The translations under genes were made by a program, and so were the position numbers. Shown here piece by piece: positions 26,384-34,593 of a DNA stretch of 64,000 bases. The stretch covers positions 1 through 64,000 of the forward strand of contig DATKDP010000053.1 in assembly GCA_035546335.1 (NCBI GenBank), in the 5' to 3' direction. The notes beneath the pieces are model-generated. The model did no database searches, was not told the origin of the DNA, and saw only the letters and a list, made by a program, of their open reading frames with translations. Position 1 is the stretch's first letter. Each line of letters opens with the position of its first letter. This DNA comes from DATKDP01 sp035546335. GTDB lineage: Bacteria; Acidobacteriota; Thermoanaerobaculia; Gp7-AA8.

Positions 26384-26425
26384 CTCTCGCCTCTCGTCTC
26401 TCGTCTCTCGCCTCTCGTCTCTCGC
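26384..26425. repeat. Tandem heptamer array CTCTCGY x6
   Basis: Six perfect-phase units of CTCTCGC or CTCTCGT, followed by a decayed unit. The same heptamer appears inside the kinase gene at 7549. Confidence 0.85.
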
Positions 26426-26532
26426 CTCTTCGCGCCCGAGCCCGAGCCCGGAATTTCAGAACGCGCTATATCTCATCGGTCTGAGCGAAGCCTAGTTAGT
26501 GACGATCGCGAGCTCTGGCCGGCGGTTGTGGT

Positions 26533-28482
26533 CTACCCCTCGAGGCGTGCGACGGCGCGCATGAGGTCCTCGTGCGCACCGACCAGCAGAAGCGTGTCGC
26601 CCGCCTGTACGGGCTCGTCGGGGGTGGGGTTGATCACTTTCCCGTCGCGCAGGATCACAGGGGCGGTCACGCGGCCATTCTCGAGGGGGAGATCACCGAA
26701 GCAAGCGCCGTCGGCCATGGAATCGGGAAGAACGAGAAAGGTGTCGTACGTCCCCGCCGCCATGATCGCCGAGAGCCTGCTCGCCTCCAGAGCCTTCGCG
26801 TCCGGATTGCGGAGCAGCCGGTACCCTTCGTCGCGGAGCAGCCGGAGCTGCGAGGCGACGATGTTTCCCGGCACGTGATAGACGCGAAGCACGCGCATGA
26901 CGATCTCGATCGACGTCTCGAACTCCTCCGGGATCACCTCGTCGGCGCCGAGCTCCCGCAGCCTCTCGACTTCGGCGACATATCTCGTACGCACGATGAT
27001 GCGAGCTTCGGTGTTCAGCCCCCGACACGTTCTCACGATGGCGCGCGTCCCGTCGGCGTCGCTGATGGCGATGACGACCGTGAACGCCCGGCGCAGTCCG
27101 GCGGCAACCAGGGCACCCGGATCTCCCCCGTCGGCGAGGATCACCCGGCTTCCTCCCGCCCGCGCCGCAGCAACTCGGTCGGGGTCCTCCTCGACCACCA
27201 CGTGCGGGATCGCAGTCTGCGAGAGGACCCGCGCGACATTCTGCCCGTTGAGCCCGTAACCGACGATGATCACGTGACGGCTAAGCTCCACCGCCGACGG
27301 CTCCTCCTCCTCCCGGGAACCATGCAGGCGCTCTGCGGCGCGCTTGCCGAGCCAGACGAAGAGCGGTGTCGACGCCAACGTGATCACGGCGACCGAAAGG
27401 AAGAACTGCTCCTCCCGAACCTGGAGGATGCCGAGTCTCTTTGCCGCCAGCGCGAGCACGAAGGAAAACTCGCCGATCGGCGTGATGGCGAACGCAGCGC
27501 GGATCGACGTTCGGGGAATCGCTCCACCGGCTCGGAACGCAGGGTAAGCGGCGAGCACTTTGATGACAACGACCAGAACGATCGCCGCCAGAACGAGCAG
27601 CGGCTCGCCGAACACGAACTCCAGGTCGAGCAGCATTCCGATCGACGCGAAAAAGAGACTGGAAAGAAAGTCGCGGAAGGGCCGCAGCACTCCGGAGATC
27701 TCGTGAATGTACGGAGTGTCTCCGACGACGACTCCGGCAGCGAATGCACCGAGGGCCGCCGAGATGCCGACGTACTCCGCCGCGGCGATCGTGCCGATGA
27801 TCAGTACGACGGCGCCCGCGGTGAAGACTTCCCGGCTCCCGAGCCCTGCGATCCTGTTGAAAAGCGCCGGAACCACGGTTCGGGCGACGATGATCAGCAG
27901 AACGACGCCGACGACCGCAATGCCGACCTGACGGAGAATGGTACCGAGAGGCGGGACGTCTTCAGGAGAGGCGAATGCGGGAACCAGCAGAATCAGCGGG
28001 ATCACGGCCATGTCCTGAAAGAGCGAGACGCCGAGAAAGCGGCGGGCATACGGTGCGCCCATCTCGTCGCGCGTGGCGAGAATCGGAAGGACCACGGCCG
28101 TCGACCCGAGTGAGAGCAGGATGCCGTAGAACGTCGCCTCGCGCAGGGTCTGGCCGAGAGGGAGGAGCACCAGGGCGATGACAGCCGTCGTGAAGATCAT
28201 CTGCAGCGAGCCCGAAACGAACGTCGTCCTTCCCATGGCGCGCAAGCGGCCGATCGGCATGTGAAGTCCGACGAAGAAGAGAATGAGCGCAACGCCGAGC
28301 TCGGCGATCGGCTCGACCTGTTCGGTCGATCGGATCCATCCGAGCGCATGCGGCCCGATCACGATTCCGGTCAGCAGGAAACTGACGACCTCGGGGAGAT
28401 GGAACTTCCGCGAGAGGAAGAGAATGGGGAATGCGGCGCCGAGGATGATGGCGACGTCGTACAGCAGCTTGTGCTCCGGCAT
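26533..28482 (-). CDS. CPA2-family cation:proton antiporter with TrkA-N and TrkA-C domains
   Basis: 649 residues from MPEHKLLYDVAIIL at 28482; the frame extends further upstream through a tandem repeat and that part is rejected. About 12 membrane helices (residues 5-390), including ALGAFAAGVVVGDT and TPIGEFSFVLALA. A RCK NAD-binding domain follows (HVIIVGYGLNGQNVARVLSQ near 410), then a TrkA-C domain near 560-640 (GDTLLLVGAHEDL). It is KefB/YbaL-like and probably expels K+ or Na+ for H+, gated by nucleotide. The upstream heptamer array touches its promoter region. Confidence 0.9.
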   Translation of the reverse strand: MPEHKLLYDVAIILGAAFPILFLSRKFHLPEVVSFLLTGIVIGPHALGWIRSTEQVEPIAELGVALILFFVGLHMPIGRLRAMGRTTFVSGSLQMIFTTAVIALVLLPLGQTLREATFYGILLSLGSTAVVLPILATRDEMGAPYARRFLGVSLFQDMAVIPLILLVPAFASPEDVPPLGTILRQVGIAVVGVVLLIIVARTVVPALFNRIAGLGSREVFTAGAVVLIIGTIAAAEYVGISAALGAFAAGVVVGDTPYIHEISGVLRPFRDFLSSLFFASIGMLLDLEFVFGEPLLVLAAIVLVVVIKVLAAYPAFRAGGAIPRTSIRAAFAITPIGEFSFVLALAAKRLGILQVREEQFFLSVAVITLASTPLFVWLGKRAAERLHGSREEEEPSAVELSRHVIIVGYGLNGQNVARVLSQTAIPHVVVEEDPDRVAAARAGGSRVILADGGDPGALVAAGLRRAFTVVIAISDADGTRAIVRTCRGLNTEARIIVRTRYVAEVERLRELGADEVIPEEFETSIEIVMRVLRVYHVPGNIVASQLRLLRDEGYRLLRNPDAKALEASRLSAIMAAGTYDTFLVLPDSMADGACFGDLPLENGRVTAPVILRDGKVINPTPDEPVQAGDTLLLVGAHEDLMRAVARLEG

Positions 28483-28540
28483 CAGGGGAATTGTAGATGG
28501 TGGAGGGGCGGAAAGCAGAGGGGGAAGGGGAGAGGGGATG

Positions 28541-28708
28541 GCAGAGGGCAGAGGGCAGATGGCAGATGGCAGAGCGCAGATAGCAGAGGGCAGAGGGCAG
28601 AGGGCAGATGGCAGAGGGCAGAGGGCAGATGGTAGAGGGTAGAGGGTAGAGGGCACATGGTAGAGGGTAGATGGTAGAGGGTAGAGGGCAGATAGCAGAT
28701 AGCAGATC
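28541..28708. repeat. Tandem heptamer array, 24 units (consensus GYAGAKR)
   Basis: 24 consecutive 7-base units in perfect phase, mostly GCAGAGG, GCAGATG or GTAGAGG; phase breaks and partial copies continue to about 28749. It starts 59 bases upstream of the antiporter start and ends about 20 bases before the gene at 28769. It resembles a variable-number repeat. Being 7 bases, a change of one unit shifts any reading frame. Confidence 0.9.
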
Positions 28709-28768
28709 GCAGCAGATGTGAGATAGCAGATGGCAGCAGATGGCAGAGTGGTTGCACTGGAAGGAGGC

Positions 28769-29035
28769 ATGGCAAGGCGATGGGATGCACGCGAGCTTGC
28801 GGCGAGGGCGGCTGCTTTCGGAACCGTTTGGGCGGTGCGGAGTCTGCTGAAGGTCCCCAAAGCGCAGGAGCTCGCCAGGAAGGGCGATCGCGCCGTCAGC
28901 GGGATCGGGCGGGAGCTCGACTGGAAGCTGCGACGAGTGCGGGAGAACGCTCGCACTCACCCGGCGTACCTGATCGGCGGGTTGACGGCGATCGCCGTCG
29001 GTCTCGCGATGTTGACGCGGTCCTCGGTACGCTGA
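28769..29035 (+). CDS. Small basic membrane protein of unknown function
   Basis: 88 residues from the ATG at 28769. AAGGAGG sits immediately upstream with only one base of spacing, so a GTG at 28748 is an alternative start. The N-terminal two thirds are basic and helical (ARELAARAAAFGTVWAVRSL, LDWKLRRVRENART); the end has one membrane helix (AYLIGGLTAIAVGLAMLT). A small inner-membrane protein with a cytoplasmic basic arm is likely. The heptamer array ends just upstream. Confidence 0.6.
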   Translation: MARRWDARELAARAAAFGTVWAVRSLLKVPKAQELARKGDRAVSGIGRELDWKLRRVRENARTHPAYLIGGLTAIAVGLAMLTRSSVR

Positions 29036-29039
29036 GCCG

Positions 29040-29894
29040 CTACCTCTGATACACCATATCGTGTTTCAAATGTCGCAGCTTGAACTCGGTCGAGAGCGAG
29101 ATCAGCGACTCGGAATGACCCAGCAACAGATAGCCGCCGTCGACGAGGCGATTATGGAAGTTGCTGACGACGACGCGCTTGGAGGCATCGTCGAAGTAGA
29201 TGATCACGTTGCGGCAGAAGATCAGGTCGAGGTGTCCGAGCAGCGACACGCGAGCCTGGTCATAGAGGTTCAGCCGGCCGAACGAGACACGGTTCCGGAT
29301 CGCATCGTTGATCCTCCAGACGTTCTCCTGCTCCTGGACGAAGTACTTCTCGCGCACCGCCGGCGGGGTCGCGCGGAACGCATTCTCCCGGTACTGCCCT
29401 TTTCTCGCCCTGGCGAGGACCTGCTGGTTGATGTCGCTGGCGAAAATCTCGAAATTCGCCCGATCGTAGTATCCCTGCTCACTGAGGAGCATGGCGATGG
29501 TGTAGGGCTCTTCGCCGGACGAACAGCCCGCCGACCAGATTCTGATCTTCCCCTTCTCTTTCCTCCGGACCAGCTCGGGGACGATCTCGAGGATGAAAGC
29601 GTCGAGCTGGGCCGGTTCGCGGAAGAAGTACGTCTCGTTCGTCGTCACCAGGTCGAAGATCTGATCGAACTCCCCCTCGGATCGCGGATCGTACTGCAGA
29701 AAGTAGAAGTACTTCTGGAACGAGTCGAAGTTCAGCTCCCGGGCCCGCGGTGAGAGTCTCTTCTGAATCAGGTACTTCGAGCTGTCGGCGAAATAAAGCC
29801 CGCTCCGCTTGTAGATCGCATCGCGCAGCATCCGGAACACGTCGTCCGGAAGGTCGATGTGATGGTTCAAAGCGAGATTGAACGGAGTGGTCAT
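29040..29894 (-). CDS. cheR: Chemotaxis protein methyltransferase CheR
   Basis: 284 residues. The N-terminal helical domain (DDVFRMLRDAIYKRSGLYFA) precedes the SAM-binding methyltransferase motif IRIWSAGCSSGEEPYTIAML near residues 115-135. Then FASDINQQVLARARKGQY and HLDLIFCRNVIIYFDD. CheR methylates glutamates on MCP receptors, yet no MCP lies in this cluster, so its substrate must be elsewhere. Last gene of the chemosensory operon. No CheB accompanies it. Confidence 0.93.
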   Translation of the reverse strand: MTTPFNLALNHHIDLPDDVFRMLRDAIYKRSGLYFADSSKYLIQKRLSPRARELNFDSFQKYFYFLQYDPRSEGEFDQIFDLVTTNETYFFREPAQLDAFILEIVPELVRRKEKGKIRIWSAGCSSGEEPYTIAMLLSEQGYYDRANFEIFASDINQQVLARARKGQYRENAFRATPPAVREKYFVQEQENVWRINDAIRNRVSFGRLNLYDQARVSLLGHLDLIFCRNVIIYFDDASKRVVVSNFHNRLVDGGYLLLGHSESLISLSTEFKLRHLKHDMVYQR

Positions 29895-29905
29895 TCGCTC
29901 ACTGC

Positions 29906-32134
29906 TCAGATACCGGAGTCCTTCATCATCTGTAGAATCGCAGCGATCACCACTTCCCGACGGCTGTCCGCGGTTCGCCACGCCTCCTCGAGGAGTTGTC
30001 TGTACGCCTCCTTGTGCCGGACGAATACATCCGACACATCGTCCAGAATCGCCTTGTTGTCGAGCGCTTTGAGCAGCCACGGGAATGAGGACCGGTCGCC
30101 GATCTTGTCCAGTGCAACGACGGCCGACTGCTGGACATACGCATCGGGATCTTCAGCGAGCGCCTGATGCAGGGCCGGCAGAGCGGTCCTGTCGCCGCGC
30201 ATCCCGAGGGCGACGGCGGCGGACGCGCGAAGACGCCAGTCGTCGTCGCCGAGTGCGGTGAGCAGCTTCTCGAGCACCTCGTCACCGGGGATTCGTGCGA
30301 GAGCGAGGATCGAAGCGCGACGGATCTCGAGGTCGCTCTCCTTCAGCGCCGCGAACAGGACATCGCGCACCTCGAGGCTCTCCGACTTCCCCAACGCTTC
30401 GATCGTGGCGATTCGAACGGGGGGGACATCACCGCGAAGATGGTGGATCAGCGGCGCGATCGAATCATGATGGCGATATTCGCCGAGAGCCTGTGCCGCC
30501 GCCGTGCGGATCCAGATGTCAGTGTCCTCGAGCGAGCTGATGAGCGGTTCGATTCCCGTCTCGGGGCGGAGACTTGCGATCGCATTGATGGCCGCGAGGC
30601 GGACGGTAGGCGACTCGTCGGCGAGGGAGAGGACGAGCTGATCGGCGAACAACTCGTCGGAGAACTTTCCCATCAGCGAGACGGCTTTCTGCCGGATGAC
30701 GGGATCCTGATCCTTCGACGCGAGCAGCAGCTCGTCGTGATACCCCTCTCCCTGGATGTTCACGTAGATGGAGAGGGAGTTGAGCTTGACGGGGATCGAA
30801 GGCGCACTGAGAAGCCTCCGGATCTTTGCCAGCGTGTCGTTCTTCGTTTCCGGAAATGCGGCAACGAGAGCCGAGATGGCGTTGACCGCCGCCTGCTGGC
30901 ACGAGACGTCGGGATCGTCCAGCGTTGCCAGAAGATAATCGATCGTGGCGGGGTCGAGAATCTCCCCTAGAGTTTCGATCGCCAGGCGACGGATCAACGG
31001 GTTCTCGTGATCGAGAAACCCGAGGATCGACGGAATCGCCTCATTGCCGGAGATCATGTTCACGACGCGCAGAAGAAGAGCGGTGACCTCGTCCTCGTCG
31101 CTGGCGCGAAGGCGCTGGAGAAGAGCAGTGGTGGCGGCAGAGCCGAAATCGATCAAGGCCTGTGCCGCGATCTCGGAGCTCTCAGGGTCCTCGAGGTACG
31201 AAAGAAGTACGTCGAGAGCCCGCTCGTCGCCCGACCACCCGAGAAACTTCAGAATGAAGTTCTTCACCTCTCGCTTCGGCGTGCCGTGCAGGTGCTCGAT
31301 CAGAGCGTTCACCTTCTCGCCGGGGAATGCCTCGCGGAACTTCTTCTGGATGAGGTGACGCTCGGCCACCTCGACCACGCGCGGCTTATCCGCCTCGGCG
31401 ATCTGGATCAGCGCGCGGAGGGCGGCGAGGTTCAGTCGCTCCTCTTCTTTGAGAACGTTGAGGAGAAAATTGACCGTGCCCACGTCGCCGATCTTGCCGA
31501 CCGCTTCGAGGATCGGCTTCCGGAGCGACTTCTCGGCATAGAGCGGAAGAATCGCCGGGAGAGCGGCCCTGTCTCCAACTTCGCCGAGCGCCTCGATGGC
31601 GTGAAACTTCAGCCACAGATCATCGCGCCCGAGGGCCTGCAGCAGGTGAGGAATGGAGCTCACGCGGCGGTATCGCCCGATCGAGGAGATGATCGAGGAG
31701 ACGAGATTGATGTCGTTCTCGCGACCGAGCAGCGCGATGAGCGTCTCGAACGTCTCGTCGGTCCGCAGATCGCCCATCAGGTTCACCAGAGACAGACGGA
31801 CATCGACATCGGTTTCCCGATCGAGTGCGAAGATCAGATAGGGAATCGCCTGATCGCCGATGCGGATCAGCGCCTCGGTCGCCGAGTTGCGCTTGCCCGC
31901 GTTCTCGGCATCGTGCAGCGATCCGATCAGGCCGCGTATCACCGGCTGGGTGGGGTTTCGCAACAGCCCGTCGACGATGGTCTTTCTCACGCGCCAGTCG
32001 CGGTCGCCGAGCATTTCGAACATCAGAGGCAGCGCCTCTTCGTCGGGCGAGGAGGCGACGCGCGCGGCCGCCTTCTGTCTGATGTCGGCATCGGCCGAAT
32101 GTGCCTGTTCCAGAAGCTCGTAATCAACGCTCAT
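29906..32134 (-). CDS. HEAT-repeat scaffold protein
   Basis: 742 residues made almost entirely of HEAT/PBS-lyase-type repeats, visible as a recurring pattern of about 31 residues (for example IRGLIGSLHDAENAGKRNSA, VRIATIEALGKSESLEVRDV, LRASAAVALGMRGDRTALPA). No catalytic motif or signal peptide, so it is a cytoplasmic scaffold, probably bridging chemosensory partners. The ATG at 32134 (MSVDYELLEQAHS) overlaps the stop of the preceding gene by 11 bases, so it is coupled. Among chemotaxis clusters a HEAT scaffold is unusual. Confidence 0.85.
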   Translation of the reverse strand: MSVDYELLEQAHSADADIRQKAAARVASSPDEEALPLMFEMLGDRDWRVRKTIVDGLLRNPTQPVIRGLIGSLHDAENAGKRNSATEALIRIGDQAIPYLIFALDRETDVDVRLSLVNLMGDLRTDETFETLIALLGRENDINLVSSIISSIGRYRRVSSIPHLLQALGRDDLWLKFHAIEALGEVGDRAALPAILPLYAEKSLRKPILEAVGKIGDVGTVNFLLNVLKEEERLNLAALRALIQIAEADKPRVVEVAERHLIQKKFREAFPGEKVNALIEHLHGTPKREVKNFILKFLGWSGDERALDVLLSYLEDPESSEIAAQALIDFGSAATTALLQRLRASDEDEVTALLLRVVNMISGNEAIPSILGFLDHENPLIRRLAIETLGEILDPATIDYLLATLDDPDVSCQQAAVNAISALVAAFPETKNDTLAKIRRLLSAPSIPVKLNSLSIYVNIQGEGYHDELLLASKDQDPVIRQKAVSLMGKFSDELFADQLVLSLADESPTVRLAAINAIASLRPETGIEPLISSLEDTDIWIRTAAAQALGEYRHHDSIAPLIHHLRGDVPPVRIATIEALGKSESLEVRDVLFAALKESDLEIRRASILALARIPGDEVLEKLLTALGDDDWRLRASAAVALGMRGDRTALPALHQALAEDPDAYVQQSAVVALDKIGDRSSFPWLLKALDNKAILDDVSDVFVRHKEAYRQLLEEAWRTADSRREVVIAAILQMMKDSGI

Positions 32135-32975
32135 TGAATTCGGTCCCGGTTCTCGATTTTTCGAGCTCCTCACGCTTCATCTCGACGAACTGCTGGAGGG
32201 TCTCCGTGAAAAACTCGGTATTCTGTCGTACCCGAAAAGGCACGCGCGATTCGTAATACTGCCGTCCGTCCTCGATCTCGTCCCGCAACACTTCGAAGAA
32301 ATTGCCGTCACGAATTCCACTTTCAGCCTTGCCGCTGTTGTAGATCACGATGTCGGAAAGGATTAGTCGCGCAAGCCGGCGAGCCTCGTCGAGCTCGACC
32401 GGCTCATGCTCCTCGGGCGGATGAAAGACCGCGGGAAAGAGACGGGCGATGATCTCGCGGAGCTCGCGCCCCGGAATCTGATCCTCGATGTACTCGTCCG
32501 CACCGTAAAGATTCGTCGGGTTCGCCCGGAAACGGTTTGCGCGAAAGAGCGCGCCGATGAGCACGACTTTCGTCTTCGCCAGGTCGGGATCGTTCTTGAT
32601 CTCCTCGGAAATCTCCACACCGAGCTTTCCGCGCAGATAGACATTGACGATCACCAGCTCGGCCCGCGCCTCCCGGATGTGCTCCAGAGCTCCTTCGCCC
32701 GAATCGAAAAAAGTCACCTCGAACCCGAGCTGCCGCAACTCGCTTCCCAGAAACGATCGGAACTCACGCGGCTCGTCGGCAATCACCGCGCGGCGGATCA
32801 GAGCGCGGCGCAGGGTGCGCTCCTGCTCCAGAGACACCGGTGCTCGCGGATCGGGAGCCGGCTTGAGGATCGCCTGCTTTCCGCACGATGGGCAGACGAG
32901 ACGAACCGGCTGCGTCAGCGGCAGCGAGACGGCTGCCCGGTACTTCGCGGAACACTGTTTACAGATCAGCTCCAT
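32124..32975 (-). CDS. Zinc-ribbon protein with a degenerate receiver domain
   Basis: 283 residues. The N-terminus is a zinc ribbon with cysteines at 5, 8, 28 and 31 (ICKQC, VCPSC). A receiver fold follows (IADEPREFRSFLGSELRQLG). Where the phospho-acceptor Asp should be, the sequence reads LVIVNVYLRG, an Asn, and the usual Lys-Pro after GADEYI is replaced by EDQIPG. It therefore cannot be phosphorylated in the usual way. A C-terminal helical region of about 100 residues follows. It sits between CheW and HEAT genes and may act as an adaptor. Confidence 0.75.
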   Translation of the reverse strand: MELICKQCSAKYRAAVSLPLTQPVRLVCPSCGKQAILKPAPDPRAPVSLEQERTLRRALIRRAVIADEPREFRSFLGSELRQLGFEVTFFDSGEGALEHIREARAELVIVNVYLRGKLGVEISEEIKNDPDLAKTKVVLIGALFRANRFRANPTNLYGADEYIEDQIPGRELREIIARLFPAVFHPPEEHEPVELDEARRLARLILSDIVIYNSGKAESGIRDGNFFEVLRDEIEDGRQYYESRVPFRVRQNTEFFTETLQQFVEMKREELEKSRTGTEFNER

Positions 32976-33773
32976 CTAATGGACCTGGCTCCTGATCAGT
33001 CGTTCGAGATCCAGCAGGACGTAGATCGACTTCCCCTGCTGAAAGACACCGTCGATGTACTCGCTCTGCTCGCTCGCCGTCACCACGGGGTGCAGCTCGA
33101 TGGAACCGCGACCGGCTTTGATCACGCGCGAAACACGGTCGACCAGGAAGCCGATCATTTCTCCCTGCTCGACGACGATGATCCTCGGGTCGCTTCCCTC
33201 GATTCGAGGGTGTCCAAGCCGCCGGCATACGTCGATCATCGTCACGATCGTTCCGCGAAGTGAGATGACTCCCACGATCGAGGGGTCGGCATTGGGCACA
33301 CGTGTGGGCTGGCGCGGAGGGATGATCTCCACGATCGTGTCGATCGGGACCGCGTACTGCTCGTTCGCGATCATGAACGTCAGCAGCTCGGCCAGCTCCT
33401 CTCCGTCACCCTCCTGGAGCTGTCCAACCACGTCGCGGCGCATCGTGCCCGCAGATTCCTTGAATCGTTCGAGCCGATCGAAGGCCGGCTGGGACGGAAC
33501 ATCCTCCCGGCCGGCGAGCTCCGACCGAGCCCCGGGCGAAGTGCTCGCCGGCACGGCACCTGCCGCAGGCGGGCCTGTTGTCTTCTTCGTCCGGACTTTC
33601 GCTTTCGGCTCCTCCGAAACCGGACGTGCCGGAGGATCAGGATCGGGAGGCGGACTCGCCGGCATGGATTGCTTCGGCTCACTGCCGGCGGCCGCCTCTG
33701 CAGCGGCCGCGGAGGCCTCCGCTTCCTTGAGGCGCTCCTTTGCCTTTCTGCGGATCTTGACCAGATCGACCAT
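32976..33773 (-). CDS. cheW: CheW-domain coupling protein with disordered N-terminus
   Basis: 265 residues. The first 110 are low-complexity (Ala- and Pro-rich, charged: EASAAAAEAAAGSEPKQSMP) and likely disordered. The CheW domain covers about 127-262 (LTFMIANEQYAVPIDTIVEI, VGVISLRGTIVTMIDVCRRL). CheW couples a receptor array to CheA at the membrane. Here it would couple CheA to an unknown sensor. It abuts the ATPase gene upstream with a one-base overlap. Longer than typical CheW (about 160). Confidence 0.9.
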   Translation of the reverse strand: MVDLVKIRRKAKERLKEAEASAAAAEAAAGSEPKQSMPASPPPDPDPPARPVSEEPKAKVRTKKTTGPPAAGAVPASTSPGARSELAGREDVPSQPAFDRLERFKESAGTMRRDVVGQLQEGDGEELAELLTFMIANEQYAVPIDTIVEIIPPRQPTRVPNADPSIVGVISLRGTIVTMIDVCRRLGHPRIEGSDPRIIVVEQGEMIGFLVDRVSRVIKAGRGSIELHPVVTASEQSEYIDGVFQQGKSIYVLLDLERLIRSQVH

Positions 33774-34591
33774 CAGGCTCGCTCCTCGATCGGAGTCAAC
33801 CGGTGCTCCTCGGCGGCTCTCGTAACTCGCTCGTGATCGATGATCCTCGAATCGTCTCCAAAGGCATCGAGGAGTGCGGTCGTCGCGATCGTATTGATCA
33901 GGCGAGGAATGCCGCGGCTGAGGTGAAACAGCCCGGCAACGGCCTCCGGAGTGAAAGGGCTCTCGCTCCCTCCGGCAGCGCGAATACGGTGATCCACGTA
34001 CTCGCTCGTCTGCTTCTCGTCCAGAGGGCCGAGAAAGTAGCGGATCCCGATCCGCTGGCGCAGCGCCGCGTACGGTTTTCTTTCCAGTCGCTGCTCGAGC
34101 TCAGGCTGCCCGACGAGGAGCACCGAGAGCAGGTTCTGGTCGTCGAGCTGAAAGTTGGTCAACAGCCGAATCTCATCGAACGTCGCTTTCGAAGGAATGA
34201 GCTGCGCCTCGTCGACGATCAGCACCGGCTCCCGCCCTTCTTCGTAGAGCTCGAACAACGTCGAGTGGATCTGATCGAGCACGTCGTTCCGATAGTGCTT
34301 CGGCTCGAGTCCCAGACCACTGGCGATCGCGCGAAGAAGCTGCGTCGGCGTGAGCCGCGGGTTGATCAGGAGGATCACCGGCCTCGAATCCTGGATTCGA
34401 TCGATGAGCACTCTGGTCAGCGTCGTCTTTCCGGAGCCGATGTCGCCGACCAGAAGGGCCAGATCCTTTTCCTCCACGGCATACTCGAGCCGCGCCAGCG
34501 CCTCGCGATGCTGCGGGCTTTCGTAGAGATAGGCCGGGTTCGGCGTCTTGCCGAACGGACGATCCCGGAGGCGAAAGAACTCTCGATACAT
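33773..34591 (-). CDS. ExeA/GspA-like AAA ATPase
   Basis: 272 residues from MYREFFRLRDRPFGKTPNPA, the classic ExeA-like start FGL...PF..TP. Walker A is VGDIGSGKTTLTRVLIDRIQ near 50-58; Walker B is EPVLIVDEAQLI near 130; sensor I LLSVLLVGQPELEQ follows. In type II secretion ExeA helps place the secretin in peptidoglycan; other members sit in transposons. Encoded between CheW and CheA, it is not a normal part of chemotaxis, so a role in assembly or activation of the signalling complex is suggested. A longer open frame to 34840 has no coding support. Confidence 0.87.
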   Translation of the reverse strand: MYREFFRLRDRPFGKTPNPAYLYESPQHREALARLEYAVEEKDLALLVGDIGSGKTTLTRVLIDRIQDSRPVILLINPRLTPTQLLRAIASGLGLEPKHYRNDVLDQIHSTLFELYEEGREPVLIVDEAQLIPSKATFDEIRLLTNFQLDDQNLLSVLLVGQPELEQRLERKPYAALRQRIGIRYFLGPLDEKQTSEYVDHRIRAAGGSESPFTPEAVAGLFHLSRGIPRLINTIATTALLDAFGDDSRIIDHERVTRAAEEHRLTPIEERA

Positions 34592-34593
34592 GA

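Larger units (their letters stand above)
25916..26532. other. Repeat-filled spacer after isocitrate lyase
   Basis: 617 bases without a gene. It begins with a 14-base palindrome TTCTTGATCAAGAA at 25930-25943, then holds the composite inverted repeat 26050-26313 and the heptamer array 26384-26425. All open frames here run through repeats and are not genes. Confidence 0.6.

Noticed and set aside
28541..28708. Heptamer array as a CRISPR
   Set aside because: Units are 7 bases without spacers.
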